The position numbers and the translations under genes are program-made. Of a stretch of 64,000 nucleotides of DNA, positions 27,207 to 35,989 are shown piece by piece. Within the stretch, counting starts at the first letter, position 1. The number at the start of each line of letters is the position of its first letter. The notes under the pieces are model-generated. The model was not told the DNA's origin and did not search any database. It saw only the letters and a list, made by a program, of their open reading frames with translations. The stretch is from Micavibrio sp. UBA2638 (GTDB lineage Bacteria > Pseudomonadota > Alphaproteobacteria > Micavibrionales > Micavibrionaceae), in assembly GCA_002359735.1 (NCBI GenBank), contig DENS01000001.1:261611-325610 (forward strand), in the 5' to 3' direction.

Positions 27207-28667
27207 ATGAATGCACTGGCTGTTTTTGTCATCGTCTATATGACCATTTCAATTAGCATTGGTATTTATGCCGCTATGCGGGTACGCAGCTCAACAGATT
27301 ATATTCTGGCCGGACGGTCCCTGCCGATCTATGTCACCATTGCAACAGTTTTCGCCACGTGGTTTGGATCCGAGGCCGTATTGGGCATGCCTGCCACCTT
27401 TATCGAAGACGGGTTGGGCGGCATTGTTGCCGACCCGTTCGGGGCCGGTCTGTGCCTGATTTTCGTGGGCCTGTTCTTTGCCGCCCGTCTTTACCGTATG
27501 AAATTACTAACCATCGGGGATTTTTATCGCCAACGATACGGCCGGTCTGTTGAAACACTGGTTTCTATTGCCATTTGCATCAGCTATCTGGGCTGGGTTT
27601 CGGCACAAATTGTTGCCCTTGGCCTGACCATTAGTTTGATTTCCGGGGATATGATTTCTTTCGAATGGGGTATGGCAATTGGTCTGGGCGTTGTCGTATT
27701 TTATACCATTTTCGGGGGAATGTGGTCGATCGCAATTATGGACTTTATACAAATGATGGCCATTCTTGCCGGTTTATTAATTGTGGCCTATTTGATTGCC
27801 GGGCGTCTGGATAGTGGCGTTATGACCGTAATTGATCACGCCGCGGCGCATAATAAATTTGATTTCTGGCCAGATATGAACGCCGCCGCAATACTGGGAT
27901 TTATCGGGGCGTTTATTACGCTGGCGCTGGGGTCCATCCCACAACAAGACGTATTTCAGCGCGTAATGTCTGCCAAAGACGAAAAAACCGCCATACGCGG
28001 AACGGTGATTGGCGGATGCTTTTATATTCTGTTTTGTTTTGTTCCTATTTTCATTGCCTATGGCGCCATCATGTTAGAACCGGCATTGGCGGACACCCAT
28101 ATGGGCGAAGATGGTGACCCGCAACGCATCCTGCCTGAATTTATTTTGGCCCATGTTCCAATTGCCGTGCAGGTTATGTTCTTTGGCGCCCTGCTATCGG
28201 CCATTATGTCCACGGCATCGGGAACATTGCTGGCTCCCTCTGCTATTCTGGCTGAAAATATATTCAAAGAGGCGTTCAAGTTAAATGACAAACAATTACT
28301 TATCACTTTACGCGGCTGTGTTCTGGGGTTTGGATTGCTGATCTATGGTTATGCTTACCTCAGCTCTTCAGCCGGTCACAGTATCTTTGAAATGGTCGAG
28401 AATGCTTATCTGGTCACATTATGCGGGGCCTTTGTGCCGCTGGCTTTTGGCGTGTATTGGTCCAAAGCAACCAACGCGGGCGCGTTGATTTCAATTGCAC
28501 TGGGCGTGACAAGCTGGGCCGTATTGGAGGGGCTTAATCTGCAAATGGCCGCGCATGATCAGGAAATGATGGTTCCGCCGCAACTGGCCGGCCTGGGCAT
28601 GGCGATTATCGGCATGATTGGCGGCAGCCTGATTCCGCAGATCAATACAAAAAAGGCCGCGGTCTGA
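27207..28667 (+). CDS. sodium:solute symporter (SSS family)
   Basis: A 486-residue integral membrane protein with about 13 predicted spans and the SSS features: STDYILAGRSLP at the first loop, the ATWFGSEAVLG segment, and IPQQDVFQRVMSAKDEKTA in the central loop. Substrates of this family include proline, pantothenate, sugars and carboxylates; the sequence does not say which. It follows the ornithine decarboxylase by 30 bases on the same strand, which suggests cotranscription and perhaps transport of an amino acid or polyamine-related solute. Confidence 0.87.
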   Translation: MNALAVFVIVYMTISISIGIYAAMRVRSSTDYILAGRSLPIYVTIATVFATWFGSEAVLGMPATFIEDGLGGIVADPFGAGLCLIFVGLFFAARLYRMKLLTIGDFYRQRYGRSVETLVSIAICISYLGWVSAQIVALGLTISLISGDMISFEWGMAIGLGVVVFYTIFGGMWSIAIMDFIQMMAILAGLLIVAYLIAGRLDSGVMTVIDHAAAHNKFDFWPDMNAAAILGFIGAFITLALGSIPQQDVFQRVMSAKDEKTAIRGTVIGGCFYILFCFVPIFIAYGAIMLEPALADTHMGEDGDPQRILPEFILAHVPIAVQVMFFGALLSAIMSTASGTLLAPSAILAENIFKEAFKLNDKQLLITLRGCVLGFGLLIYGYAYLSSSAGHSIFEMVENAYLVTLCGAFVPLAFGVYWSKATNAGALISIALGVTSWAVLEGLNLQMAAHDQEMMVPPQLAGLGMAIIGMIGGSLIPQINTKKAAV

Positions 28668-28668
28668 A

Positions 28669-28749
28669 CTACGCCGCAATAGCCCCGGCATAAGAAGAGA
28701 TATAGGTGTAGAACCCGGCGCCTTTCACCGCGATGATAACATCCGGCGA
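28669..28749 (-). pseudogene. possible gene remnant or very small ORF after gshA
   Basis: Downstream of gshA on the minus strand, one frame is open for 26 codons and ends in VKGAGFYTYISSYAGAIAA before a TAG. The residues look like a protein C-terminus, and a GTG at 28728 could start a 19-residue peptide, but there is no ribosome binding site. It may be a remnant or chance. Confidence 0.2.
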
Positions 28750-28753
28750 TCAA

Positions 28754-29998
28754 TCATGGCGCGGCAAGCCGGTCCTGTAACAGATCCAGATAAAAAAGGC
28801 CGCTGCTTTGCCCGTCCAGTTGCTGTAAGCCCTCTCTGGCCAACGCAATAACCGAAGGCGCAAAATCACGTATTGTCTGCTGTGATTGTGGAACGGGCGC
28901 ATCAAGCCCCTTAACCGTGACGGTTTCACGAAAAGCAATATGATCAGATACAGTCCACCCCTGAATTAAATCACCGGCCTGTGCCAATATATCCGGCGCA
29001 TAAACCAACCCAACCCAAAACGCCGCAAGCGCGTATAATAAAGGCGCAGATACACTATCCGGGCCGCGCAATTCCAGATATTTTTTTAAACGCACCTCAG
29101 GGAAAGCCGTTCCCAAGTGCACCTCCCAATCCTCCAGACTGGCCTGATGGAATTTATTTTCAGGCAACGTTCCGTTTAAAAAACGACGAAAAGATTGCCC
29201 GGCCATATTGATCATTTTACCATCCCGGTAAATCAGGAACATGGGGACATCCAGCATATAATCAACATACCGCTCAAATCCCATGTCAGAATCAAAAACA
29301 AAGGGCAAAATACCGCAACGATCAGGGTCGGTGTCGCTCCAGATATGGGCGCGGTAGCTGACATACCCGCTATCACGGCCATCAACTATGCGGGAATTGG
29401 CAAACAACGCAATCATAATCGGTTGTAAGGCAATCATGATGCGCATTTTTTGCACCATATCGGCCTCGCTTTCAAAATCCAGATTAATCTGTGCGCCGCT
29501 GGTGCGGGTCATCATATCAACACCCAGGCCGCCGCGTGTGGGCAGATACTCACGCATAATTTGATAGCGTTCCTTGGGCATCCAGTGCATATCATCACGC
29601 CCCCATGTGGGGTGAACGCCCAGCTGTAAATAATCAACGCCCAATTCCTGCCCGGCGGATCTTAATTCTTCGGTATAGGCCATATGTTCGCCGGCCATCT
29701 CGGCAATGGTTGCATGCGGTGAACCGGAAAGTTCAATCTGTCCGGCCGGTTCCAGCGTCACAGACTGCCCGCCTTTTTTCAGGGCAATAACCCGGCCATG
29801 TTCATAAACAGGGGCCCAGCCAAACCGGGCAGACAATGTTTCCAGCAGTTGCTTGATACCCGGGCTTCCGTCATACGCCAAGGGCTTACCGGTACGCAGA
29901 TCAAAAACAAATTGTTCATGTTCAAGGCCGATACGATAGTGTTCACGCGGTTTCACACCACTGGCCATATACTCAACAAGATCCTGTTTTTTTAACAA
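28754..29998 (-). CDS. gshA: glutamate-cysteine ligase, plant/alphaproteobacterial type
   Basis: First step of glutathione synthesis, joining glutamate and cysteine. The protein belongs to the third GCL group (plant and alphaproteobacterial), shown by RIGLEHEQFVFD near the N-terminus, LEPAGQIELSGSP, GVHPTWGRDDMHWMPKERY, and TRTSGAQINLDFE. I chose the TTG at 29998 because a GGAAGGGA ribosome binding site sits seven bases upstream; an ATG at 30031 would add 11 residues (MYYCLCGRDFS) but has no such site. It is divergent from gshB across a short shared control region. Confidence 0.93.
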   Translation of the reverse strand: MLKKQDLVEYMASGVKPREHYRIGLEHEQFVFDLRTGKPLAYDGSPGIKQLLETLSARFGWAPVYEHGRVIALKKGGQSVTLEPAGQIELSGSPHATIAEMAGEHMAYTEELRSAGQELGVDYLQLGVHPTWGRDDMHWMPKERYQIMREYLPTRGGLGVDMMTRTSGAQINLDFESEADMVQKMRIMIALQPIMIALFANSRIVDGRDSGYVSYRAHIWSDTDPDRCGILPFVFDSDMGFERYVDYMLDVPMFLIYRDGKMINMAGQSFRRFLNGTLPENKFHQASLEDWEVHLGTAFPEVRLKKYLELRGPDSVSAPLLYALAAFWVGLVYAPDILAQAGDLIQGWTVSDHIAFRETVTVKGLDAPVPQSQQTIRDFAPSVIALAREGLQQLDGQSSGLFYLDLLQDRLAAP

Positions 29999-30077
29999 AG
30001 AAAAATCCCTTCCGCATAGACAATAATACATGTCAGACTATGTCATACTTAATATATGTTGTTACCAATAAATAGGA

Positions 30078-31031
30078 ATGAATAAGATCATGAAAATTGC
30101 CTATGTGATGGACCCGCCCGGTGCAATCAAGCCGTATAAAGACTCCAGTATCGCCTTAATGCAGGCCGCAAACGCAAAGGGGCATGAGAATTTTTATCTG
30201 ATGCAGGATGGTCTTTATATCAAAAACAACATGGCTGGCGGTCTGTGCGCACCGGTGCATAAAGCCGATGAAACCGCCTTTGAATATGGCGAATGGCAAG
30301 ACAGGCCGCTTGGGGATTTTGATGTGATCTTCATGCGCAAAGATCCGCCCGTTGATAAGGCTTTTATACAAACCACATACATATTGGATCAAGCCATGCG
30401 CGATGGCGCAGGCGTTATAAATTCACCCGCCGCGCTTCGGCATTACAATGAAAAAATATACGCTAGCCTGTTTCCCGATCTCATTCCCCAAACCCTAATC
30501 AGCGCCAATGCAGATCAAATTTATGCTTTTATTCAATCGCTGGAACGGGCAGTGTTAAAACCCGTGGACATGATGGGCGGATACGGCGTTTTCGTTACCG
30601 ATAAACAGGATCACAATCTGGATGTCATCATAGAAATGCTGACTGGCGGCGGGCGCACCCATATTATTGTGCAGAACTTTTTACCGGAAATTCAAAACGG
30701 TGATCGCCGTTTAATTATGATTAACGGGGCCATTGCCGACCACGCCCTGGTACGATACCCCAAAGACGGAAGCCTGCGCGGCAACATGGCCGCCGGCGGC
30801 ACCTATAAGGTCGAACCCATTAATGATCGCGACCGCCACATTGCCGGCATCGTGGGCCCAAGACTGGTTCAGGACGGCATCATACTGGCCGGTCTGGACG
30901 TCATCGGCGGGCATCTGATCGAAATAAACCACACCAGCCCCACAGGTTTACGTGAAATTCACAATCTGGCGGGTGAAGATGTGAGCGGAAAAATCATAGA
31001 ATCTGCCGCGCTATATACAGCCAGAAAATAG
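30078..31031 (+). CDS. gshB: glutathione synthetase
   Basis: ATP-grasp ligase adding glycine to gamma-glutamylcysteine. The 317 residues match bacterial GshB: N-terminal MDPPGAIKPYKDSS, FMRKDPPVD, LKPVDMMGGYGVF at the ATP-binding loop, and the C-terminal LIEINHTSPTGLREI with the metal ligands. Starts at 30078 or at the ATG four codons later (30090); an AGGA lies directly before the first and 12 bases before the second. Divergent from gshA, so both steps are probably coregulated. Confidence 0.94.
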   Translation: MNKIMKIAYVMDPPGAIKPYKDSSIALMQAANAKGHENFYLMQDGLYIKNNMAGGLCAPVHKADETAFEYGEWQDRPLGDFDVIFMRKDPPVDKAFIQTTYILDQAMRDGAGVINSPAALRHYNEKIYASLFPDLIPQTLISANADQIYAFIQSLERAVLKPVDMMGGYGVFVTDKQDHNLDVIIEMLTGGGRTHIIVQNFLPEIQNGDRRLIMINGAIADHALVRYPKDGSLRGNMAAGGTYKVEPINDRDRHIAGIVGPRLVQDGIILAGLDVIGGHLIEINHTSPTGLREIHNLAGEDVSGKIIESAALYTARK

Positions 31032-31036
31032 CCAAA

Positions 31037-32347
31037 TTATTGCGAAACCGCGCTTTCGCTGAGTTCAGGGGAAATCATCGCCAGACTAGCCGCCAGCGCA
31101 AATTGACTGACAACCTCATCATGTTGCGCGTTGGCAAGGGCGATCCTGGCCTCAATCAATTCGGCATCGGCATCCAGAATATCCAAAATGGTACGCTGTC
31201 CCAATCGGGCCTCTTCGCGCACACCATTTAACGCGAGCACGGCCGATTCAATTTCCATTTGGCGGCTATTCGTGACCCGGCGCGCCGCCAGATAGGAATG
31301 CCAGTTACTGGTTGTTTCCTGCCGAATACGGTTTTTTATTTCCTGAATTTCATACCATTGGCGTTTGGCGCTGCGCCTTGCCTCACGCATGCGTGAGCGC
31401 GTTGCTCCCCCTTGATAAAGGGCCAGCGTTGCCCGCAAACCTATTGTCTGGGTTTCGCTTTGTTCGGTAATGCCGGGTTGCGGATCATATTGTTTGTTGT
31501 AATTTGCGAAGGCAGAAATTTGCGGGAACAACTCTCTTAAAACGGCATCGACATTATGCTCAGCCGCTTTTTGTTGATAGTCCGCAATCCATATTTCGGG
31601 ATTTTGTCTTTCAGCCATTTGAATAATGGTTTCCAGCTGATCCGGAAATTGCACATTATAAACGGGGCGAAATAGACCCTCAGGGCGCATCTGCGCCACC
31701 TCGAAGAATCGAGCCTCACTACTTTCTAAATCGGCGGAGGCCTCAATCAACGCTCCTTGCGCCCGTTGATACCGGACCTTAGCCTGATGAATGCCGGTTA
31801 TAGTAGATTCCCCCAATGCGTAGCGTTCCTGCGCGGCATCCAGTTCTTTGGCCAAAATATCGACATTGTCCTGACGTAATCTCCAGATTTCGGCATCACG
31901 GTATAAATCGGCATAAGCAACCGCGGCCTGCAAATAGATCTCCTGCATTCTTTGGGTTAACAGGGCCTCACCAGCGCGTATAAGGGCGCGGGCGCGGGCC
32001 GTTTCGGCAAATGTTCGTCCCCCTCTTATAATCGGCTGGTTTACATTCACCGACAAATTTTTGGTGGTGGCCCCGTCTCCAGTACTAAAGTTACTATTCT
32101 CAATTGTCGTCGCGAAGATACTGGCCTCTGCATCCAAACTCGGTAACCACCCCGCCCGGGCCTGCGGATAAAGTTCTCTGGTCTCGCTGAGCTCTTCCTG
32201 CGCGGCTTTTAAAGATGGATTACGATCATGGACATGGGCGAAAATCTGCGCCAATTTCGGATAGGCCGCGTTATCCTGCGCGTGGGCATATTCGTGTAAA
32301 GACAGAAAAAAAATTACCGCAAAAAAAGCGAAAAAAATATGGCGCAT
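31037..32347 (-). CDS. TolC-family outer-membrane channel protein
   Basis: A 436-residue outer-membrane efflux protein with a signal peptide (MRHIFFAFFAVIFFLSLHE, cleaved near AHAQ) and two OEP repeats, each with long helical hairpins. Family features include the SLDAEASIF strand region, NVNQPIIRGGRTFAE, and the second repeat with LRATLALYQGGATRSR. I chose the ATG at 32347, which has a GGGGGA ribosome binding site. It is downstream of the OmpR-type regulator and divergent from the type I secretion genes, so it is the likely outer-membrane channel for that system. Confidence 0.9.
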   Translation of the reverse strand: MRHIFFAFFAVIFFLSLHEYAHAQDNAAYPKLAQIFAHVHDRNPSLKAAQEELSETRELYPQARAGWLPSLDAEASIFATTIENSNFSTGDGATTKNLSVNVNQPIIRGGRTFAETARARALIRAGEALLTQRMQEIYLQAAVAYADLYRDAEIWRLRQDNVDILAKELDAAQERYALGESTITGIHQAKVRYQRAQGALIEASADLESSEARFFEVAQMRPEGLFRPVYNVQFPDQLETIIQMAERQNPEIWIADYQQKAAEHNVDAVLRELFPQISAFANYNKQYDPQPGITEQSETQTIGLRATLALYQGGATRSRMREARRSAKRQWYEIQEIKNRIRQETTSNWHSYLAARRVTNSRQMEIESAVLALNGVREEARLGQRTILDILDADAELIEARIALANAQHDEVVSQFALAASLAMISPELSESAVSQ

Positions 32348-32462
32348 CTGATCCCCCGCATCCTGATACAAAATTTTAAAAAATGTACTCTACGGGCTGT
32401 TTCTATATTTGCAAATGTAATCAAAAAAGAAGAATACGTATGTATGGTTGTATAGAAAAATG

Positions 32463-33197
32463 CTAATTTTCAAGGTTCAACATATACCCGACACCGCGAA
32501 TCGTTTTAATAATTTGTGCACCACCTTTCGGGCCGCAAATCTTTTTTCTAATGCGGGCAATCTTAACATCCAGAGCCCGCGGCGTCGGGACATAATTTTT
32601 CTCGCGCACGGCTTCGCACAGTTCCTGACGCGATATGGCCCGCCCCTCATTCATCAGAAAATACTGCAGCAAACAAAATTCCCTTGAGCTAAGATCTGCG
32701 GAGTGTCCTTGCTTATCAAACAACTGGAACTTTAAAGGATCAACCACCCACCCATTTAATTCCATCTGTTGTTCTGAATCAGAGGGCAGCGAATCATTGG
32801 CCTCTATGTTACTAAGACCATTTAATTCCTTACATCGCTTTAAATGAGCATTTATGCGGGCAACCAGCAAATCTGTACAAAACGGTTTTTCAACAAAATC
32901 ATCAGCGCCCACATTAAAACATTGCACTTTTCGCGCATCATCTTTTTCACCGCTTAATACAATAATGGGAATATGCGTATGATTTTTTCTTATATTTTTG
33001 ATCAACTTTAAACCACAAAAATCCGGTAAATTTAGGTCCATTACAATCGCATCAGCGTGATGCTGGGTTAAAATTTCCCAAGACCGCCGGGCTGTCGAAG
33101 CCTCTAGGATAAGAAATTTTTTTTCTAAAGTAAGGCGCAACAATTCCCTTATCATTTTGTCATCTTCAATGACCAGAACACTCTCAAGTGCTTCCAT
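32463..33197 (-). CDS. OmpR/PhoB-family response regulator
   Basis: A 244-residue regulator. The receiver (residues 1-120) has the acidic pair EDD (11-13), phosphorylation site Asp54 in VMDLNLPD, and the switch lysine in VEKPF. The C-terminal winged helix (about 150-244) has the SSREFCLLQYF recognition core and ends RGVGYML, typical of OmpR/PhoB. There is no kinase gene next to it; the two hybrid kinases 9-15 kb away are candidates for its input. It lies upstream of tolC on the same strand and divergent from the large repeat protein, with phased 11-bp repeats in between. Confidence 0.93.
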   Translation of the reverse strand: MEALESVLVIEDDKMIRELLRLTLEKKFLILEASTARRSWEILTQHHADAIVMDLNLPDFCGLKLIKNIRKNHTHIPIIVLSGEKDDARKVQCFNVGADDFVEKPFCTDLLVARINAHLKRCKELNGLSNIEANDSLPSDSEQQMELNGWVVDPLKFQLFDKQGHSADLSSREFCLLQYFLMNEGRAISRQELCEAVREKNYVPTPRALDVKIARIRKKICGPKGGAQIIKTIRGVGYMLNLEN

Positions 33198-33220
33198 ATA
33201 ATCTTATCCTAAAATACGTA

Positions 33221-33264
33221 ACAAAAATGAAACAAAAATAAGATTTTAATGAAACATAAAATTT
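33221..33264. promoter_or_regulatory. four 11-bp phased direct repeats, OmpR/PhoB-type operator
   Basis: Four consecutive 11-base units read ACAAAAATGAA, ACAAAAATAAG, ATTTTAATGAA and ACATAAAATTT. ACAAAAAT recurs exactly 11 bases apart, and ATGAAACA recurs 22 bases apart. OmpR/PhoB regulators bind tandem half-sites spaced 11 bp, one helical turn. The array is 24 bases from the regulator start and 67 bases from the repeat-protein start, so it could control both directions. Binding by this regulator is inferred. Confidence 0.6.
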
Positions 33265-33330
33265 ACGTCTCCGCAACTCAGGATTGATAGGCTGAATACA
33301 TGGGTAAGACAGCAGGGAGGACAAACTATA

Positions 33331-35985
33331 ATGGCCGATACCGTTGAAAACACAGACACAAATACAATCATTCAAACACAATTGGATATGACAGATACTA
33401 TCCTTGTTATCCCGTCAACAAAACTGGATGCCGACCAATACGCCGCGGAAGATATAGATGGCGTCACCGAAAGTCTGTTCGGATCGGGTAATATGGCTTA
33501 TGGCGTTCTGCAAGCCTCGCAAACCGATGAAGCCCTTATTGGTGATAACCCCTTCGCCTATAGCGGCAATGAAGGCTTAGACATATCAAACACAAACCCC
33601 GGCGGAAATATAACAACAAATGCTGCATCAGATTTTGCCGATTTGGCACAAACCGGTTTATCCGCCCCCGGGTTCAGCCATGGCAATATTATTGCCAGCA
33701 CTGAAAACGCCGGAATCGATAATACAGGCCGCGGTGACGGAAATTTTGCCAGCTCTACTGTTGGGTCATTAAGCGCATCACAGTTATCATCGGATGCCGG
33801 GGCTTTCGCACCGGCCGGATCGGGGCTTAGTTTTAATTCCGGCCTGGATGGGATCAGCGGTCTTTCCGGTCTGGATGGCACAGACAGCCAGCCCCAGAAT
33901 GGCCCGCCCGGCAATAACGGGGCGAACGGTCAAGACGGAACAAACGGACAAGACGATGATGGCGACGGCAACGGTGATGGCGGTGATACCATCATTGATA
34001 TTGATCTGGGCGATACGATTGTTAATTTGGGTGATATCGATATTGATCTGGGCGACATCACCGACATTATTGATGGTCTCTTTATTGATCTGGGTGACAC
34101 CATCACAACCCTTAGTACGGAAATTACCAACATTACAAATGTATTGGGGGATGTTCTCAATGATCTTGATATTTTGAATCTCGACAATGTGACTACCTTG
34201 CTGACCAATATCACAAATAATTTGACCGATATTGTTAACAACACGGTCACGGAAATATCGAATATTACCAATAACATTACCGATATCGTGAATAATGTCC
34301 TTGGTGACGGGCTTAATCTGGATGATTTGCATCTAACGCTGGATTTAAATGTACTGGATACAGTTCTTACCGGTGTCGATATACCGCTTGATAACATTCT
34401 GGACACTGACATCAATCTGGACGTTGATTTAAATTCCACCTATGACTTTGTCAATAATATCGCGGATCTAACCGGCATTGATGTATTAAGCGACACATTA
34501 GGGGAATTGGGCGGCACTGTAGATACATTGCAAAACACAATTGACCAATTCACAGATGTCGTCAGCGATCTGGACCTGAACAATCCGGGCGCTAGCGTTA
34601 ATCAATTGCTTGATACGCTTACAAATTTAAACGATACCGTCGGCGATATCACAAACAACATTGATGATTCCGTCGGCGATATATTGGACAATATCGGCCT
34701 GGGCGGGGATGATCCCGCCGGTGACGGCCTGATTTCGCAGACCCTGGATCCGGTTGTCAATGACCTTGGCAATGTGCTGGATGATGTAACCGGCGGCGCG
34801 ACCGGTGATCTGACCGATACGCTGGATGATACCGTTGATGGTATCACTGATCTGGCCGATAACCTGACCGGCGGCTTAACTGATAGTCTGCTGGGCGAAA
34901 ACAACACCAATCAAGATGGTAATGGCGATACGGATATCGTTGCTGATCTTGGCATTGATCCGCTGGGGCTGGATGAAACAATAGAGGCCGCTCTAGATCC
35001 TGTTGAAGATCTGGTCGGCGACATTGATCTGGGTCTTGGCCTGGGAACGGATTTACTGGGCGGGAATGGAAATGAAATTGATAACAACGCCGGTGATACG
35101 GATATAACCGTCAATACCGGCATTGATCTGGTTGACAACACAGTATTGGCCGAAGGGCTGGATATACCCTTAGACCCGGTTGAGGCCATAACAGGTGATA
35201 TTGATATCGACATCGATTTGGCTACGGATCTCCTTGGCAATCTGGCCGACCCTCTCCTAAATGACGGAGAGGGCGGCACAGGCGAAGACACCATTCTGGC
35301 CGGTGCCGGGGACGAACTGGGCGATACAGTTGGCGGTGTTTTGGACGGTAACCTTGATACACCGCTGGACGATTTAATTGGCGGAGATAATCCCGCCGGT
35401 GACGGCCTGATTTCGGACATCATAGACCCGGTTGTCAATGACATTGGCGATACGCTGGACGATGTAACCGGCGGTGCGACCGGTGATCTGACCGATACGC
35501 TGGATGATACCGTTGATGGCGTCACTGATCTGGCCGATAACCTGACCGGCGGTTTGACTGATAGCCTGAGTGATGGTCTTACTGATGGTCTTACTGATGG
35601 TCTGGCCGGCGGCTTATTGGGTGATCAAAACAACGGCGATACAGACACACTGCAAAATGGTGAGGATATTGCCGAAATGACAGAAGAAATCATACCTGAC
35701 CTTATTGAAGAAATAACAGGTGATAACGATCTGGGTATTGGTGATGCCATTAACCTTTTGGCCGGAAACAATACCGAAGATTCCGCCGGAAATAGCGGCG
35801 GCGATGAAAACAGCTGGACAGAAAGCACCATCGGTGAAGGCGGCTTATTTGATGATCTGGTCGGCGGACTGGGAGGGGAGGCAGACATTTTACCCGACCC
35901 GGCCGGTACAGTTGCCGAAGGATTAGGCGTTTTGGATATTAACCCCGATTTGGATGTCGGGTCATTAGGGGGCCTGTTCGGATAA
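33331..35985 (+). CDS. large acidic repeat protein, candidate type I secretion substrate
   Basis: An 884-residue protein that I do not recognise as a named family. It has one Lys, one Arg, no Cys and very many Asp, Gly, Leu, Asn, Thr and Ile. Layout: an N-terminal non-repetitive region (1-180); a short collagen-like Gly-X-Y stretch from residue 191 (GPPGNNGANGQDGTNG) with an Asp-rich run; a long region of Asp/Ile/Leu/Asn/Thr repeats (about 220-340, TNITNNLTDIVNN-like); two near-identical 61-residue copies 226 residues apart; and a Gly/Leu C-terminus ending GSLGGLFG. The only Arg lies in an RGD tripeptide (134-136). No Sec signal peptide is present. A strong AGGGAGGA ribosome binding site precedes the ATG. 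Directly followed by two secretion ABC genes and an HlyD gene, it is the likely cargo, a surface or matrix protein; RTX nonapeptides are absent. Confidence 0.8.
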   Translation: MADTVENTDTNTIIQTQLDMTDTILVIPSTKLDADQYAAEDIDGVTESLFGSGNMAYGVLQASQTDEALIGDNPFAYSGNEGLDISNTNPGGNITTNAASDFADLAQTGLSAPGFSHGNIIASTENAGIDNTGRGDGNFASSTVGSLSASQLSSDAGAFAPAGSGLSFNSGLDGISGLSGLDGTDSQPQNGPPGNNGANGQDGTNGQDDDGDGNGDGGDTIIDIDLGDTIVNLGDIDIDLGDITDIIDGLFIDLGDTITTLSTEITNITNVLGDVLNDLDILNLDNVTTLLTNITNNLTDIVNNTVTEISNITNNITDIVNNVLGDGLNLDDLHLTLDLNVLDTVLTGVDIPLDNILDTDINLDVDLNSTYDFVNNIADLTGIDVLSDTLGELGGTVDTLQNTIDQFTDVVSDLDLNNPGASVNQLLDTLTNLNDTVGDITNNIDDSVGDILDNIGLGGDDPAGDGLISQTLDPVVNDLGNVLDDVTGGATGDLTDTLDDTVDGITDLADNLTGGLTDSLLGENNTNQDGNGDTDIVADLGIDPLGLDETIEAALDPVEDLVGDIDLGLGLGTDLLGGNGNEIDNNAGDTDITVNTGIDLVDNTVLAEGLDIPLDPVEAITGDIDIDIDLATDLLGNLADPLLNDGEGGTGEDTILAGAGDELGDTVGGVLDGNLDTPLDDLIGGDNPAGDGLISDIIDPVVNDIGDTLDDVTGGATGDLTDTLDDTVDGVTDLADNLTGGLTDSLSDGLTDGLTDGLAGGLLGDQNNGDTDTLQNGEDIAEMTEEIIPDLIEEITGDNDLGIGDAINLLAGNNTEDSAGNSGGDENSWTESTIGEGGLFDDLVGGLGGEADILPDPAGTVAEGLGVLDINPDLDVGSLGGLFG
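34708..34890 (+). repeat. long internal direct repeat, copy 1
   Basis: A 183-base segment encoding the DPAGDGLISQTLDPVVND to NLTGGLTDSL block. The second copy lies 678 bases downstream, in the same reading frame. The two differ mostly at a few positions in the first third; the final about 100 bases are nearly identical, which suggests recent duplication or gene conversion. Confidence 0.9.
35386..35568 (+). repeat. long internal direct repeat, copy 2
   Basis: Second copy of the 183-base segment at 34708-34890. It differs mainly in the stretch that reads SDIIDPVVNDIGDT here and SQTLDPVVNDLGNV there. Confidence 0.9.
35571..35606 (+). repeat. 12-bp tandem repeat in the repeat-protein gene
   Basis: Two exact copies of TGATGGTCTTAC and a third diverged copy, encoding DGLTDGLTDGLAGG. 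Such in-frame short tandems can change length by slippage without breaking the frame. Confidence 0.8.
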
Positions 35986-35989
35986 AATC

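Noticed and set aside
33331..35985. RTX adhesin assignment for the repeat protein
   Set aside because: The GGXGXDXUX nonapeptide array is absent; only an isolated GGNGNEID-like stretch is present.
34000..35985. Antisense open frames rich in Ser, Pro and Val in the repeat-protein gene
   Set aside because: They are complements of the GAT/GGT/CTG-rich repeats and reflect codon bias of the sense strand.
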